Below are positions 26,794 through 36,759 of a stretch of 64,000 nt of DNA, piece by piece (within the stretch, counting starts at the first letter, position 1; each line of letters starts with the position of its first letter). The DNA lies in assembly GCF_019396345.1 (NCBI RefSeq), contig NZ_JAHKRM010000028.1, forward strand, positions 7,498-71,497. The letters run 5' to 3'. This DNA is from Nonomuraea guangzhouensis. Its GTDB lineage: Bacteria > Actinomycetota > Actinomycetes > Streptosporangiales > Streptosporangiaceae. A model generated the notes under the pieces. It made no database searches. It was not told the origin of the DNA and saw only the letters and a program-made list of their open reading frames with translations. The translations under genes were made by a program, and so were the position numbers.

Positions 26794-28111
26794 CGACCAC
26801 AAGCCGCCGAGACTTATCGACATCCCGGCGTTCACCGACTACATCGGCAAGGGCTGGGAGATCCCCGACCGCACCCCGCCCGTCGTCCCCGGTGCCGCCG
26901 AGGCCGCCGCCGCCCATCGGTTACGGCTGGCCGCCGCGCTCCCCGGCCGGACCGTCGTGGTGGCCGCGGGCCGGGCCCCGGTACGCAGCAACGACACCTC
27001 CTACGACTTCCGCCCGGGCAGCGACTTCTACTGGCTCACCGGCTGCGTGGCGGAGGAGGCCGTGGCGGTGGTCAGGGACGGCGACGCGGTCGTGTACCTG
27101 CCCGTCCCCGCCTATCCGGGCGAGACGGGGTTCTTCGCCGACGCCGCCCGCGGCGAGCTGTGGGTGGGCGCGGCCCCCGGTCTGGGCGAGTGGTCGGCGG
27201 CGCTGGGCGTCCAGGTCAGGCCGCTGACGGACTTCGACGGCACGGTCTCCACCGATGAGGACGTCGCCAGGACGCTGGCCGAGCTGCGCATGATCAAGGA
27301 CGACTGGGAGATCGGCCAGCTCCGCGAGGCCGTGGACCGGACGGTCGAGGGCTTCGCCGCCGTGCTCGCCGAGATCCCGGCCGCGATCGCCGGGGCGGGC
27401 GAGCGCTGGCTGCAGGGCACGTTCGACCGGTACGCCAGGGCGTACGGCAACGGCCCCGGCTACGCGACGATCGTGGGCAGCGGCCCGCACGCCCCGACCC
27501 TGCACTGGGTGCGCTGCGACGGCCCGGTGCTGCCGGACGCACTGCTGCTGCTGGACATGGGCGTGGAGGTACGCAGCCACTACACCGCGGACGTCACCCG
27601 CACCTTCCCCGCCTCCGGCACCTTCTCCCCCGCCCAGCGCCAGGTGCACGACCTGGTCGAACGGGCGCACCGGGCGGCACTCGCGCGGACCACCCCCGGC
27701 CACCGGTTCACCGACTTCCACCACGCCGCCATGGAGGTCATCGCGCACGGGCTGGACGACTGGGGCCTGCTGCCCGTCTCGGTGGACGAGGCGCTGTCGG
27801 AGCACGGCCAGCACCACCGCCGCTACCTGATCTGCGGCATCGGCCATCATCTCGGGCTGGATGTGCACGACTGCGCCAAGGCCGCCCCCGAGGCCTACCA
27901 AGGGGCGCTCATCGAGCCGGGCATGGTGTTCACCGTCGAGCCCGGCCTGTACTTCCACGCCCACGATCAGACCGTGCCGCCCGAGCTGCGCGGGATCGGC
28001 GTGCGCATCGAGGACGACCTTCTGGCCACGGCGGACGGCATCGAGGTGCTCTCCGCCGCGCTGCCCCTCTCCGCGAGTGGCCTGGAGAACTGGCCAAAAA
28101 ACGGCGAATGA
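26786..28111 (+). CDS. Xaa-Pro aminopeptidase (aminopeptidase P, M24B)
   Basis: A 441-residue metallopeptidase that removes the N-terminal residue before proline. The N-terminal creatinase-like domain (about 1-170) has RSNDTSYDFRPGSDFYWLTG, the AMP_N hallmark. The M24 domain keeps the metal ligands: Asp257 in LLLLDMG, Asp269 in TADVTRTF, His354 in GIGHHLGLDVHD, and the Glu residues of FTVEPGLY and VRIEDD. The start is GTG 26786, overlapping the upstream gene by 8 bp, and GAGGAGG lies about 10 bp upstream. Last gene of the import-and-digest operon. Confidence 0.95.
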   Translation: MTDDHKPPRLIDIPAFTDYIGKGWEIPDRTPPVVPGAAEAAAAHRLRLAAALPGRTVVVAAGRAPVRSNDTSYDFRPGSDFYWLTGCVAEEAVAVVRDGDAVVYLPVPAYPGETGFFADAARGELWVGAAPGLGEWSAALGVQVRPLTDFDGTVSTDEDVARTLAELRMIKDDWEIGQLREAVDRTVEGFAAVLAEIPAAIAGAGERWLQGTFDRYARAYGNGPGYATIVGSGPHAPTLHWVRCDGPVLPDALLLLDMGVEVRSHYTADVTRTFPASGTFSPAQRQVHDLVERAHRAALARTTPGHRFTDFHHAAMEVIAHGLDDWGLLPVSVDEALSEHGQHHRRYLICGIGHHLGLDVHDCAKAAPEAYQGALIEPGMVFTVEPGLYFHAHDQTVPPELRGIGVRIEDDLLATADGIEVLSAALPLSASGLENWPKNGE

Positions 28112-28199
28112 TACGAAACCACAGACCCTCCGGAGTCTGATCGTGTACCTTCCATCGTTTGCACGGCAGTGATCACATTCCGGCAGTAGGGGTTAAAGC

Positions 28200-31100
28200 A
28201 TGTCTTCGTGGCCCGAGCGGCTCGAAACGGCGATCGGCATGTGGCGGCAGGGGGACCTGGACGGCGCGGCGGCGGTGGTCCGGGAGGTCGTGGTCGCCGG
28301 CGACGCGACCGTCGCCCCCGAGGCCTCGCATCTGCTCGGCCGCCTCCTGCAGGACAGAGGTGATCTGGAAGGCGCGGGGGCGGCGCACCGTTCGGTGATC
28401 GCCTCGGGGCACCCGGTGTTCGCGCAGCGCTCCGCGATCTCCCTCGGCCTCCTGCTGGTCGACGCCGAGCAGTGGGCGCTGGCCTGCCGGCCGCTGCGGC
28501 TCGCCGCCACGGGTGCCGACGCCGACCTCTCGGTGATGGCCGAGGTCGCCCTCGTACGCGTGCTGCAGCGGCTCGGCGACCTGGACGGCGCCGCGGAGGC
28601 GCTGGCGCGGGTCAGGCGCGGCGACCACCCCGGGCTCGCCGAGCTCACGGAGGGCCTGGAGGACACGCGGTGGCCGGACGACGGCGGCGAGCGGGAACGC
28701 CAGGCCTGGGACGCGTTCGAGGCCATCACCGGGCTGCTCGACGAGGACGACGGCTCGAACGACGAGATCATCCTGACCGGCCTGAACCACATGCTCGCCC
28801 AGGGGATGCCCGAGCTCTGCTCCCAGGCGGCGTTCCGGCTGTACTCGATCTACGCCGACCGGTCGGAGTTCGAGGACTGCCGCCGCGTCATGGAGCACGC
28901 GATCGCGGTCGGCGACCCGGCCGAGCGCGGCCTGGCCGAGAAGCTGCTCGGCGCGGTCCTGTTCGACCTGGGCGAGCTCGTCGAGGCCCGGGACGCCTAC
29001 CGGCGCGCGGCCGAGGATCACCGGCCGGAGATCCGGCTCGACGCGCTCATCCAGGAGTCGAAGTTCACCCGTGAGCTCGGCGACGAGGAAGGCGCCCGGG
29101 CCGTCCTGTGGCGGGTGGTCGAGTCGGGCCACCCGCGGTTCGCCCTGGAGGCGCGGGCCTGCCTGGGCCAGGTGTACTCCGAGGCCGGGGAGGTGGACGA
29201 GGCGGTCGCCTGCTGGCGGGTGGTGCTCGGCGGCGACTCGGACTTCCACCAGGGCGCCGTGGCCTGCCTGGGCCTGCTGCTGCACGGGCTGGACGCGGAC
29301 GACCCGCGGCGGGCGGAGGTCGTCGCGCTGCTCGGGCAGGCGGCCGAGCTCGACGACTCCGACGTGGCCTTCCAGGCGCGGATGACGCTCGCGTACGCCG
29401 AGGGCGCCGTACGCGGCCCGGACGAGGCACTGGAGCAGGCCGTCGACGACTGCGACGCCGCGCTGGAGCTGATCCGCGCGGACGACCTCGCCCAGGCCCG
29501 CGCGCTGCTGCGCGGGGTGGTCGACGCCGACATCCCGGTCCAGTCCGCGCGTGCCTGCGCCATGCTGGCCACCCTGGAGTACGGCGAGGGGGACGTGGAG
29601 CAGGCGTACGAGCTGCTCGAGTACGTCGCGGACGGCGACGACTACGTCAACGGCTTCGCCGCCGCCGTGAACCGGCACCTCATCGCCGAGATCGGCGCCC
29701 CGCATCCGGCGCTCACCGCTGAGAGCGGCGGCGGGGCGCCGCATCCGATGCTCGCCGCCCTGGTCGGCTACCAGCGGCTCGGCCGCGAGGCCGGGATCGC
29801 GGCCTATCAGGAGTGCGCCGGGCATCCGGACCCGGCCGTGTCCGCGCTGGCCAAGAGCATGCTCGCGCAGGTGTACGTGTCGCTCGGGGTGCCGCGTTCG
29901 CAGGGGATCGAGCTGCTCGACGAGGCCGCCACGGCCGGCGATCCGCTGGCGCTCTCGCACGCGGCCGTCATCTCCTCGATCATCCGTGACGGCGACGAGG
30001 ACGAAGAGGTCGTCGAGCTGCTGCGCCGCGCCCACGCGCACGGCCATCCGGCGCTGGCGCCGTGGGTGGCCCACGCGCTCGGCACCGCGCTCGAAGGCCA
30101 GGACGACGCCGACGGCGCCTTGGCCGCCTACGAGGCCGTCCGCGAGCATCCGGGCCTGGGCGCCGAGGCCGAGGCGAAGCTGCTGCACATCCTGGAGACC
30201 CGTCGCGACCTGCCCGGCGTGGCGGCCGTACACGAGCGGATCATGGCCCGCGGCGACCGGCTCCGGGCGCCGCGCAGCGCCTGGCTGCTCGGGTTCACCC
30301 GGGTCCGCATGGACGACTTCGAGGCCGCGCGCCAGGCGTTCGACCAGGTCGACACGGACCATCCGGAGCTCGCCGAGGACGGCGTGTTCGCGCGCGGGCT
30401 GCTCGGCCACGACTTCACGGGCGCCTCGGCCGTGCTGGCCGCCATCGGGGAGCGCGGTGACGACCACCGCTCGTTCATGAACACCTGGCTCGCGCTGGAG
30501 AGCGCCCATGCCTGGCAGCGCGCCGGGGACGGGACAGCCGCCGACGCCGCGCTGTCCCTGGCGATCGCCTGCGGCCACCCGGAGCGCGTCCAGGAGGCCG
30601 CGCTGTACCTCGGCGCGCTGCGCAACGACGGGGGCGACCTCGCCGGCGCCGCCGAGGCGTGGGCCGTCGCCGCCGACGGGGACAACGAGCACAACGCGAT
30701 ACTGGGCGCGAAGAGCCTCGGTGAGGCGCTGGCCTCGCTCGGCGACCTGGCCGGGGCCGCGACGGCCTACCGGCGGGCCCTGGACGCGCTGGACCCGGAC
30801 GACGACGACTACGTCCGGCTCCTGGACGTCCTGACCGGGATACTCGTGGCCGCGGGCCGGGTGTCCGAGGCCCGGGACCTCCAGGTGTCCGCGACCGGCG
30901 ACGGGCCGCACGTGCACCTGGTGATCGGCGCCGCGCTCGAAGAGGCCGGCGACCTCGACGCGGCCGGCGCCCAGTACGGGCAGGCGATCGACTCGGGGGC
31001 TGACACCGAGGTCGCCGCCACGGCGGGTGTCATGCTGGCCAGGCTGCTCGGCCGCCGGGGCGAGGCGGGACGGGCCGCCGAGGCCGCCGCACGGGCCATC

Positions 31101-34100
31101 GCCTCCTTCGAAGGGCTCGCCGCGGCGGGTGACGCGTCCTCCGGGGAGAACATCCCGCTCATCGCGTACGAACTCGGCGGCTACCTGGCCGAAGCCGGAG
31201 ACCCCGAAGGAGCGCGCACGGCGTACGAGCGGGCCGCCACCGCCGACGACCCCTCCATCCGGCTGCCCGCCAAGGAGCGCCTCGGCACCGCGAGCCCGGA
31301 CGAACTGGCCATGCTCCGCCTGCACGAGAACGACCGGGCGGGCGCGCTGGAGCTCTTCACCCAGGTGTACGGCTCACCGGAGATCGCCGAGCTGCACATC
31401 ACCCTGTACGAAGGCAACCTCACAGAGGTCCGGCCCCTGCTGGAGCGCGCGCCGACCGCCCACCGGGAAGAGGCCGTCGACCTCGTCCTGCGCGCCGCGC
31501 TGAAGCGGCTGCGCGCCGACGCGGACGGCGCACGCGAGCTGTACGAGCTGGTGCTGGAGTTCGGCACGCCCGAGCAGGTGGCCATCGCCTGCGACAACTT
31601 CGGCCTCGCCTACGACCTGGCCGGAGACACCGACGCCGCCGCCGACACGCTCACGCTGGGCGCGGCCGTCGATCATCCGGCCGCCCTGAGCTGCCTGCGC
31701 CGCCTGCTCGGCGTCCTGGCGCTGCAAGGCGACGTCGACGCCCTGGAGGCGGCCGCGCGGCGCGCGGTCGGCAGCGGTGACCGCGAGACGGTCACCCTGG
31801 GCGTCTGGACGCTGGGCGACGTGGCCAAGGCCCGCGGCGACCTCGCGGGGGCGGCGGCGGGCTACCGCGAGGCCATCGAGGGCGCCGACCCGGACACCGT
31901 CCCCTACATCCGAGTCGAACTCGGCCAGACACTCCACCAGCTCGGCGACACGACGGCCGCGCACCGCGAGATGGAAGCGGTGCTGACCTGCGACAACCCC
32001 GGCCAGGTGCTGCTCGCGGGCATGCACCTGGGCACCTGGCTGGCCGAGGACGGGCGGCTCGCGGGCGCCGCCGAGGCGTTCGGCGCCGCCGCGGCCGCCG
32101 GGCTCCGCCATCCGGCTCCGGATGAGCACGCCCGCCAGGGCCACGGGATGGCCCTGAACAACCTGGCCGCCGTCGCCTACGAGGCCGCCGAGGCGGGCGA
32201 CCACACCGTGGCCGTCCGCGCACTGCACCTGGGGGCCGCGGGCGGGGCGCACGAGGACGCCGTGGAGCTGGCCAAGGAGCACGCGTCGGCCGCCGCCGAG
32301 CGAGGCGACCTGGACGCCGTCCGCACGTACTACAAGGGCGCCGCCGCCTTCCCCCCGGACGGCGACCCGCGCCTGCTGATCAAGCTCGCCGAACTCCTCA
32401 CCGAGCACGGCTCCCCGGCCGAGGCCCGCACGCTGCTGGAGCCGCTCACCACCGCGGACGACCCGCGCGTACGGCTGGCGGCGACCACGCACCTGCTGCC
32501 CCTGCTCAAGGAGATGGGCGAGGAGTACCTGGCCCTGGAACTCGCCGCCCGCGCCGCCGGCCACCCGTCCCCCGAGCCCGCACCAGAGACCGGACAGCCC
32601 CAGGACCCAGAGGATTCCGCACCCGAAGCCCCCCTGATCACCACCTACCCCGAACCGGACATCGTCGTCCCCGCCGGGCTGCCCGGCAGCACGGAAGCGG
32701 ATGAAGGAGACGAAAGGGACGAGCTGTTCTCCATCCTGGAGGCGTACGGCGACGAGGAAGGCCCGAGCACCCTCGACTCCATGCGCTGGCTGATGCGTAA
32801 CCAGTCCGGCACCCCCACCGCGGGCGCCGCGGGACGGCAGATCATCCGGGCCGCCCGCGAGAGCGTCGAGGACGACCCCGCCGAGGCGCGCGCGATGCTG
32901 GAGCTGGTCGTCGAGTACGGCGATCCGGAAGAGGTGGCCACCGCCTACGACGACCTCGGCGACATCGCCTGGTATCACGACGACGACATGGAAGCCGCCG
33001 TCGCCGCCTACCGGAAGGGCTCCGAGGTCGATCACCCGGCCGCGCTGATCCCGCTGCGCAGCCTGATGCTGGCGCAGTTGCAGGTGAAGGACTTCGACGG
33101 CGTCGCGGCGACCGCCCAGACCGCGGTGACCAGCGGCGACACGGAGACGATGGCCGCCGGCTACTGGATGTGGGGCGACGCGCGCCGGCACCGCGGCGAC
33201 ACCGACGCCGCCGTACGGCTGTACCGGCAGGCGATCAACCTGGGGTCCGCGGAGCTCACCCCGCGCATCCGCGTCGACCTGGCCCGTACGCTGCGCGACC
33301 GCGGTGAGGCCGAGACGGCCCGCGCCGAGCTCGGCGGCGCGGCCGACAGCGGCGACCCGGACGTACGCGCGCAGGCGGGCAACCTGCTCGGCAAGTGGGC
33401 GTTCGAGGACGGCGACCTGGCGGCCTCGGCCGAGGCGTTCGGCCGGGTGGCCGCCATCGAGGTGCGCCCGGACGACCCCGACCTGCTGTCGGAGCTGGTC
33501 GAGATGGCCGCCGACAACGTGATCGTGGTCGCCAACCGGGCCTTCACCGAGGGCGACCACCAGGTGGCGGTCCGCGCACTGGCACTGGCCGCCCGCGCGG
33601 GCGAGGCGCAGGAGGCGCTCAAGGTGGCCGGGAGGCGCGCCACCGAGCTGGGCGAGGCGGGCGACCGGGCGAACGCGGTGCTGTACATCGAGAGCGCGGT
33701 CGGCTTCCTGCCCGATCCCGACCCCGATCTGGAGATCCAGCTGGCCGACCTGTACGCCGCCGCCGGCGAGGTCGCCGAGGCGCGGGCCAGGTACGAGCGG
33801 CTGGTCGACCACCCCGACGCCCACGTACGGCTGGTCGCCGGCGGCCGGCTGGTCCCGCTGCTGCGCGTGGCGGGAGACACCGCCGGCTTGGCGGACGTCA
33901 CCCAGCGCTTGACGGACGACTCCGCCGAAGCCGACCTGGACCCGGGCGCGCAGGCCCTGCTGACGAGCGTGCTGGGCCTGATGCAGAACGAGCACGGCGA
34001 CAGTGAGGGCGCGCTGCGCACGTTGCGCCAGGCCGCGGAGAGTGGCGAGCCCGCCGCCCTGGTCACGCTGGGGCAGGCGCTGGTGGACGCGGGTGAGGTG

Positions 34101-34643
34101 GCGGAGGCCCGCGAGGTGCTGGGCCGCGTCTCCGAGGCCGACAGCAGGCTCGGCCGCCGCGCTCTGGTCCTGCTCGGCCAGACCTATCACGACGAGGACG
34201 CGGGCCGGGCCCGCGAGCTGTACCTGCGCGTCGTGGAGCTGGCGGGTGAGGCCGGCGGCATGGCGACGGTGGTCGCCAAGATGTACCTGGGGTCGCTGGC
34301 CAAGCGGGAGCGTGACTGGCCCGAGGCGCTGCGCTGGTACCAGCAGGTGATCGACTCGGGCGACGAGAACCAGGCGCCCCTGGCGGCCGCGCACCTGGGC
34401 GAGCTGGCGTACTGGCTGGGCGACCGCGGCGCGGCGGTGCGCTACTACGAGCTCACCCTGGCCACCGATACGCGCCAGCCCGACCTGGTGGGCGAGGCCG
34501 CGTACCGGCTGGGCGAGATCAAGCACGGCGACGGCGACCTGGACCTGGCCAGGAAGCACCTGCGGCGGGCGGTCGAATCGGGCGACGAAGGCTTCGCCGC
34601 CAAGGCCCGGACCCTGCTCGCCAAGCTCGGCGAGGGAGCCTGA
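28200..34643 (+). CDS. giant tetratricopeptide-repeat protein (2147 aa)
   Basis: A very large, apparently cytoplasmic scaffold with no signal peptide or membrane segment. It is built almost entirely of degenerate TPR-type helical repeats with recurring GD.AGA and (G/D)(D/H)P turns. Examples are GDLDGAAEALARVRRGDHP and DVDALEAAARRAVGSGD. Residues about 1090-1450 and 1543-1900 are clearly related to each other, each carrying elements such as YGDPEEVA/FGTPEQVA, VDHPAAL and GDTDAAV/GDTDAAA. They are separated by a Pro/Glu/Asp-rich linker (about 1455-1540). The ATG has AGGGG upstream. It seems monocistronic, in an 88-bp gap after the peptide operon and convergent with recQ (10 bp apart). No enzymatic domain is visible and the partners are unknown. 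Confidence 0.9.
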   Translation: MSSWPERLETAIGMWRQGDLDGAAAVVREVVVAGDATVAPEASHLLGRLLQDRGDLEGAGAAHRSVIASGHPVFAQRSAISLGLLLVDAEQWALACRPLRLAATGADADLSVMAEVALVRVLQRLGDLDGAAEALARVRRGDHPGLAELTEGLEDTRWPDDGGERERQAWDAFEAITGLLDEDDGSNDEIILTGLNHMLAQGMPELCSQAAFRLYSIYADRSEFEDCRRVMEHAIAVGDPAERGLAEKLLGAVLFDLGELVEARDAYRRAAEDHRPEIRLDALIQESKFTRELGDEEGARAVLWRVVESGHPRFALEARACLGQVYSEAGEVDEAVACWRVVLGGDSDFHQGAVACLGLLLHGLDADDPRRAEVVALLGQAAELDDSDVAFQARMTLAYAEGAVRGPDEALEQAVDDCDAALELIRADDLAQARALLRGVVDADIPVQSARACAMLATLEYGEGDVEQAYELLEYVADGDDYVNGFAAAVNRHLIAEIGAPHPALTAESGGGAPHPMLAALVGYQRLGREAGIAAYQECAGHPDPAVSALAKSMLAQVYVSLGVPRSQGIELLDEAATAGDPLALSHAAVISSIIRDGDEDEEVVELLRRAHAHGHPALAPWVAHALGTALEGQDDADGALAAYEAVREHPGLGAEAEAKLLHILETRRDLPGVAAVHERIMARGDRLRAPRSAWLLGFTRVRMDDFEAARQAFDQVDTDHPELAEDGVFARGLLGHDFTGASAVLAAIGERGDDHRSFMNTWLALESAHAWQRAGDGTAADAALSLAIACGHPERVQEAALYLGALRNDGGDLAGAAEAWAVAADGDNEHNAILGAKSLGEALASLGDLAGAATAYRRALDALDPDDDDYVRLLDVLTGILVAAGRVSEARDLQVSATGDGPHVHLVIGAALEEAGDLDAAGAQYGQAIDSGADTEVAATAGVMLARLLGRRGEAGRAAEAAARAIASFEGLAAAGDASSGENIPLIAYELGGYLAEAGDPEGARTAYERAATADDPSIRLPAKERLGTASPDELAMLRLHENDRAGALELFTQVYGSPEIAELHITLYEGNLTEVRPLLERAPTAHREEAVDLVLRAALKRLRADADGARELYELVLEFGTPEQVAIACDNFGLAYDLAGDTDAAADTLTLGAAVDHPAALSCLRRLLGVLALQGDVDALEAAARRAVGSGDRETVTLGVWTLGDVAKARGDLAGAAAGYREAIEGADPDTVPYIRVELGQTLHQLGDTTAAHREMEAVLTCDNPGQVLLAGMHLGTWLAEDGRLAGAAEAFGAAAAAGLRHPAPDEHARQGHGMALNNLAAVAYEAAEAGDHTVAVRALHLGAAGGAHEDAVELAKEHASAAAERGDLDAVRTYYKGAAAFPPDGDPRLLIKLAELLTEHGSPAEARTLLEPLTTADDPRVRLAATTHLLPLLKEMGEEYLALELAARAAGHPSPEPAPETGQPQDPEDSAPEAPLITTYPEPDIVVPAGLPGSTEADEGDERDELFSILEAYGDEEGPSTLDSMRWLMRNQSGTPTAGAAGRQIIRAARESVEDDPAEARAMLELVVEYGDPEEVATAYDDLGDIAWYHDDDMEAAVAAYRKGSEVDHPAALIPLRSLMLAQLQVKDFDGVAATAQTAVTSGDTETMAAGYWMWGDARRHRGDTDAAVRLYRQAINLGSAELTPRIRVDLARTLRDRGEAETARAELGGAADSGDPDVRAQAGNLLGKWAFEDGDLAASAEAFGRVAAIEVRPDDPDLLSELVEMAADNVIVVANRAFTEGDHQVAVRALALAARAGEAQEALKVAGRRATELGEAGDRANAVLYIESAVGFLPDPDPDLEIQLADLYAAAGEVAEARARYERLVDHPDAHVRLVAGGRLVPLLRVAGDTAGLADVTQRLTDDSAEADLDPGAQALLTSVLGLMQNEHGDSEGALRTLRQAAESGEPAALVTLGQALVDAGEVAEAREVLGRVSEADSRLGRRALVLLGQTYHDEDAGRARELYLRVVELAGEAGGMATVVAKMYLGSLAKRERDWPEALRWYQQVIDSGDENQAPLAAAHLGELAYWLGDRGAAVRYYELTLATDTRQPDLVGEAAYRLGEIKHGDGDLDLARKHLRRAVESGDEGFAAKARTLLAKLGEGA

Positions 34644-34653
34644 CGCACAGGGC

Positions 34654-36291
34654 TCAGGCGAGGCGCAGGACGTTCTCCACCGCGGCCAGGGAGAGCGTCT
34701 TGTAGCCCACCGAGTCGAACAGGACCGTGATCCGGTCCGGCTCGCGGCGCATGACCGTCCCGCGCCCCCACGCCTTGTGCTCGACCTTCGCGTGCAGCGG
34801 GAACGGCCCGTCCCCGGTCGCGATGGGCTCCGCGCCGTCCTGGCAGGTGTCGCAGGTGCCGCAGGCCGCGTCGTACGGCTCGCCGAAGTACTCCAGCAGG
34901 AAGCGGCGGCGGCACCCGGTCGTCTCCGCGTAGCCGCGCATCATGTCGATCCGCGAGTCGTCGACGCGGTGGCGGATGTCGTCGAGCTCGACCGCCCGCG
35001 CGGCGGCCTGCTCCGGCGGCGGCCCGCCGCGCGCGTAGCGCAGGTCGCCGGAGTCGGTGACCGTCACCGCCTCGGCCTGTTCCAGCAGGTTGACCAGGCT
35101 CGTCAGCTGCGAGGCGCTCACCTGCAGCAGGGCGCGCAGCTCGGTGGCGGGCACGGTGCCGCCGTGCTCCTTCACCAGGGTCGCCACCCGAAGTAACGCC
35201 TCCGCGTCGGCCCGGCCGCTGGCGAAGAAGCGGCGCAGGCCGAGATCCTCCGAGCGGTAGAACAGCACGGCCGAGGCGGGCTTGCCGTCCCGGCCGGCCC
35301 GGCCGATCTCCTGGTAGTAGGCGTCGGGCGACTCGGGCGGCGCCGCGTGCAGCACGTAGCGGACATCGGGCCGGTCGATGCCCATCCCGAACGCCGACGT
35401 GGCCACCACGGTGTCCACCTCGCCCGCCGTAAAGAGCCCGTGGACGCGGGTCCGCTCGGCCGTCCGCATCCCGGCGTGGTACGGCTCGGCGTGGCGGCCC
35501 AGCCCGGTCAGCAGCGCGGCGTACTCCTCGGCCTCGCGCCGGGTGGCGACGTAGACCAGGCCGAGCCCGCCGAGGGACGCGGCGTGCTCGGCCAGGGCCT
35601 GGCTCTTGTCGTCGTCGGTGACGAACCGGCGCACCTCCAGCCGGATGTTGGGCCGGTCGAACCCCCGCACGATCTGCACCGGGTCCTTCAGGCCGAGGGA
35701 GCGGACGATCTCCTCGCGGACGTTCGGCGCCGCCGTGGCGGTCAGCGCCACCACCGGCGGGTGCCCCAGGCGCTCGATGGCCTTGCCCAGCCGCAGGTAG
35801 TCGGGGCGGAAGTCATGTCCCCACGAGGAGACGCAGTGCGCCTCGTCGACCGCGATGAGCGACGGCTTCGCCTGGGCCAGTTGGGCGACGACGTCGGGCT
35901 TGGCGAGCTGCTCGGGAGACAGGAACACGAACTCCGCCTCCCCCGCCGTGACCTTCTCCAGCCCCGCCTTGACCGAGGAGGTGGAGTTGACCGCCACGGC
36001 CCCGCCCGCGTCGGCCTTCTGCAGGCCCAGCACCTGGTCCCGCTGCAGCGCGATGAGCGGCGAGACGACCACGGTCGGGCCGTCGCGCAGCTGCGCGGGC
36101 ACCTGGTAGACCGCCGACTTGCCGGCGCCGGTCGGCATGACCAGCAGCACGTCACGCCCGTCGAGCAGGTGTTCCATCGCCTCCTGCTGGCCCGGCCGCA
36201 GGTCCTGCCAGTCGAACGTCTGCCGGGCCGTCGCCCGCAGCCGCCGTCCTCGCCGCCCGAACCTGCTGTTGAGCCTCGCCAGTAATCCCAT
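34654..36291 (-). CDS. recQ: RecQ-family ATP-dependent DNA helicase
   Basis: A 545-residue superfamily 2 helicase, 3'-5' in characterised members, for DNA repair and recombination. Motif 0 is the Gln in LRPGQQEAM, Walker A MPTGAGKSAVYQ, the DEAH box VDEAHCVSSWGHDFRPDY with the RecQ aromatic loop, and motif VI QEIGRAGRDGKPA. The zinc cluster lies in C..(17)..CGTCDTC. The C-terminus is a short basic module (HKAWGRGTVMRREPDRITVL) instead of HRDC. Start ATG 36291 has AGGAGGGG upstream. The usual full-length RecQ is about 600 residues, so this is the short actinobacterial form. Confidence 0.95.
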   Translation of the reverse strand: MGLLARLNSRFGRRGRRLRATARQTFDWQDLRPGQQEAMEHLLDGRDVLLVMPTGAGKSAVYQVPAQLRDGPTVVVSPLIALQRDQVLGLQKADAGGAVAVNSTSSVKAGLEKVTAGEAEFVFLSPEQLAKPDVVAQLAQAKPSLIAVDEAHCVSSWGHDFRPDYLRLGKAIERLGHPPVVALTATAAPNVREEIVRSLGLKDPVQIVRGFDRPNIRLEVRRFVTDDDKSQALAEHAASLGGLGLVYVATRREAEEYAALLTGLGRHAEPYHAGMRTAERTRVHGLFTAGEVDTVVATSAFGMGIDRPDVRYVLHAAPPESPDAYYQEIGRAGRDGKPASAVLFYRSEDLGLRRFFASGRADAEALLRVATLVKEHGGTVPATELRALLQVSASQLTSLVNLLEQAEAVTVTDSGDLRYARGGPPPEQAAARAVELDDIRHRVDDSRIDMMRGYAETTGCRRRFLLEYFGEPYDAACGTCDTCQDGAEPIATGDGPFPLHAKVEHKAWGRGTVMRREPDRITVLFDSVGYKTLSLAAVENVLRLA

Positions 36292-36342
36292 GCACCCCTC
36301 CTGGTTGTGCGCGGCCCGTACCCGCGGGCGCGCCCGCCGAAC

Positions 36343-36759
36343 TCAGCGCGGCGCCCATTCGGGCAGCCAGCCGGGCCGGTGGCGGTAACCGTACGCGAGG
36401 AGCCGGAGAACGTCGCAGGCCGGGCCCCTGTCACAGATCTCGCCATGGCCGTGCTCGGCGAGTAGCCGCAGCTCGGCCGCGCAGCGGGCCATCACGTCAC
36501 GGGGATCGTGGCGGGCGATGTGCACGGCGTCCCTCATGGACGGGCCGTCACCGGCGTCGCCGGTGATGCAGACCGCGCCGCGGAAGGCCGACGGGTCACC
36601 GAAGCCGACGAACTCCTGCCCGTTGGTCATCGTGACGAAGTCCTCGCCGTCGTACCACTCCCTGACGGGGTCGTAGGACCACGGGCCGGGAGTCGCCGCC
36701 CCGGCCGTCGCGCTGTCGGCCTCGATCGTGGCGCGGAGCCAGGACAGCAGATCGGTCAA
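36343..36759 (-). CDS. DUF6221-like protein
   Basis: A 138-residue soluble protein. LTDLLSWLRATIEAD opens it and HIARHDPRDVMARCAAELRL is the stretch I associate with actinomycete DUF6221 proteins, often phage- or element-linked. Cys residues recur near the end (CDRGPACDVL). TTG 36759 is chosen because it overlaps the upstream stop in a TTGA arrangement, implying coupled translation with the YchJ-like gene. Function unknown. Confidence 0.6.
   Translation of the reverse strand: MTDLLSWLRATIEADSATAGAATPGPWSYDPVREWYDGEDFVTMTNGQEFVGFGDPSAFRGAVCITGDAGDGPSMRDAVHIARHDPRDVMARCAAELRLLAEHGHGEICDRGPACDVLRLLAYGYRHRPGWLPEWAPR

Noticed and set aside
28173-34559. Two very long open frames antisense to the TPR gene (about 1050 and 1060 codons)
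   Set aside because: They arise from third-position GC bias opposite a real gene, show no domain and have no ribosome site.
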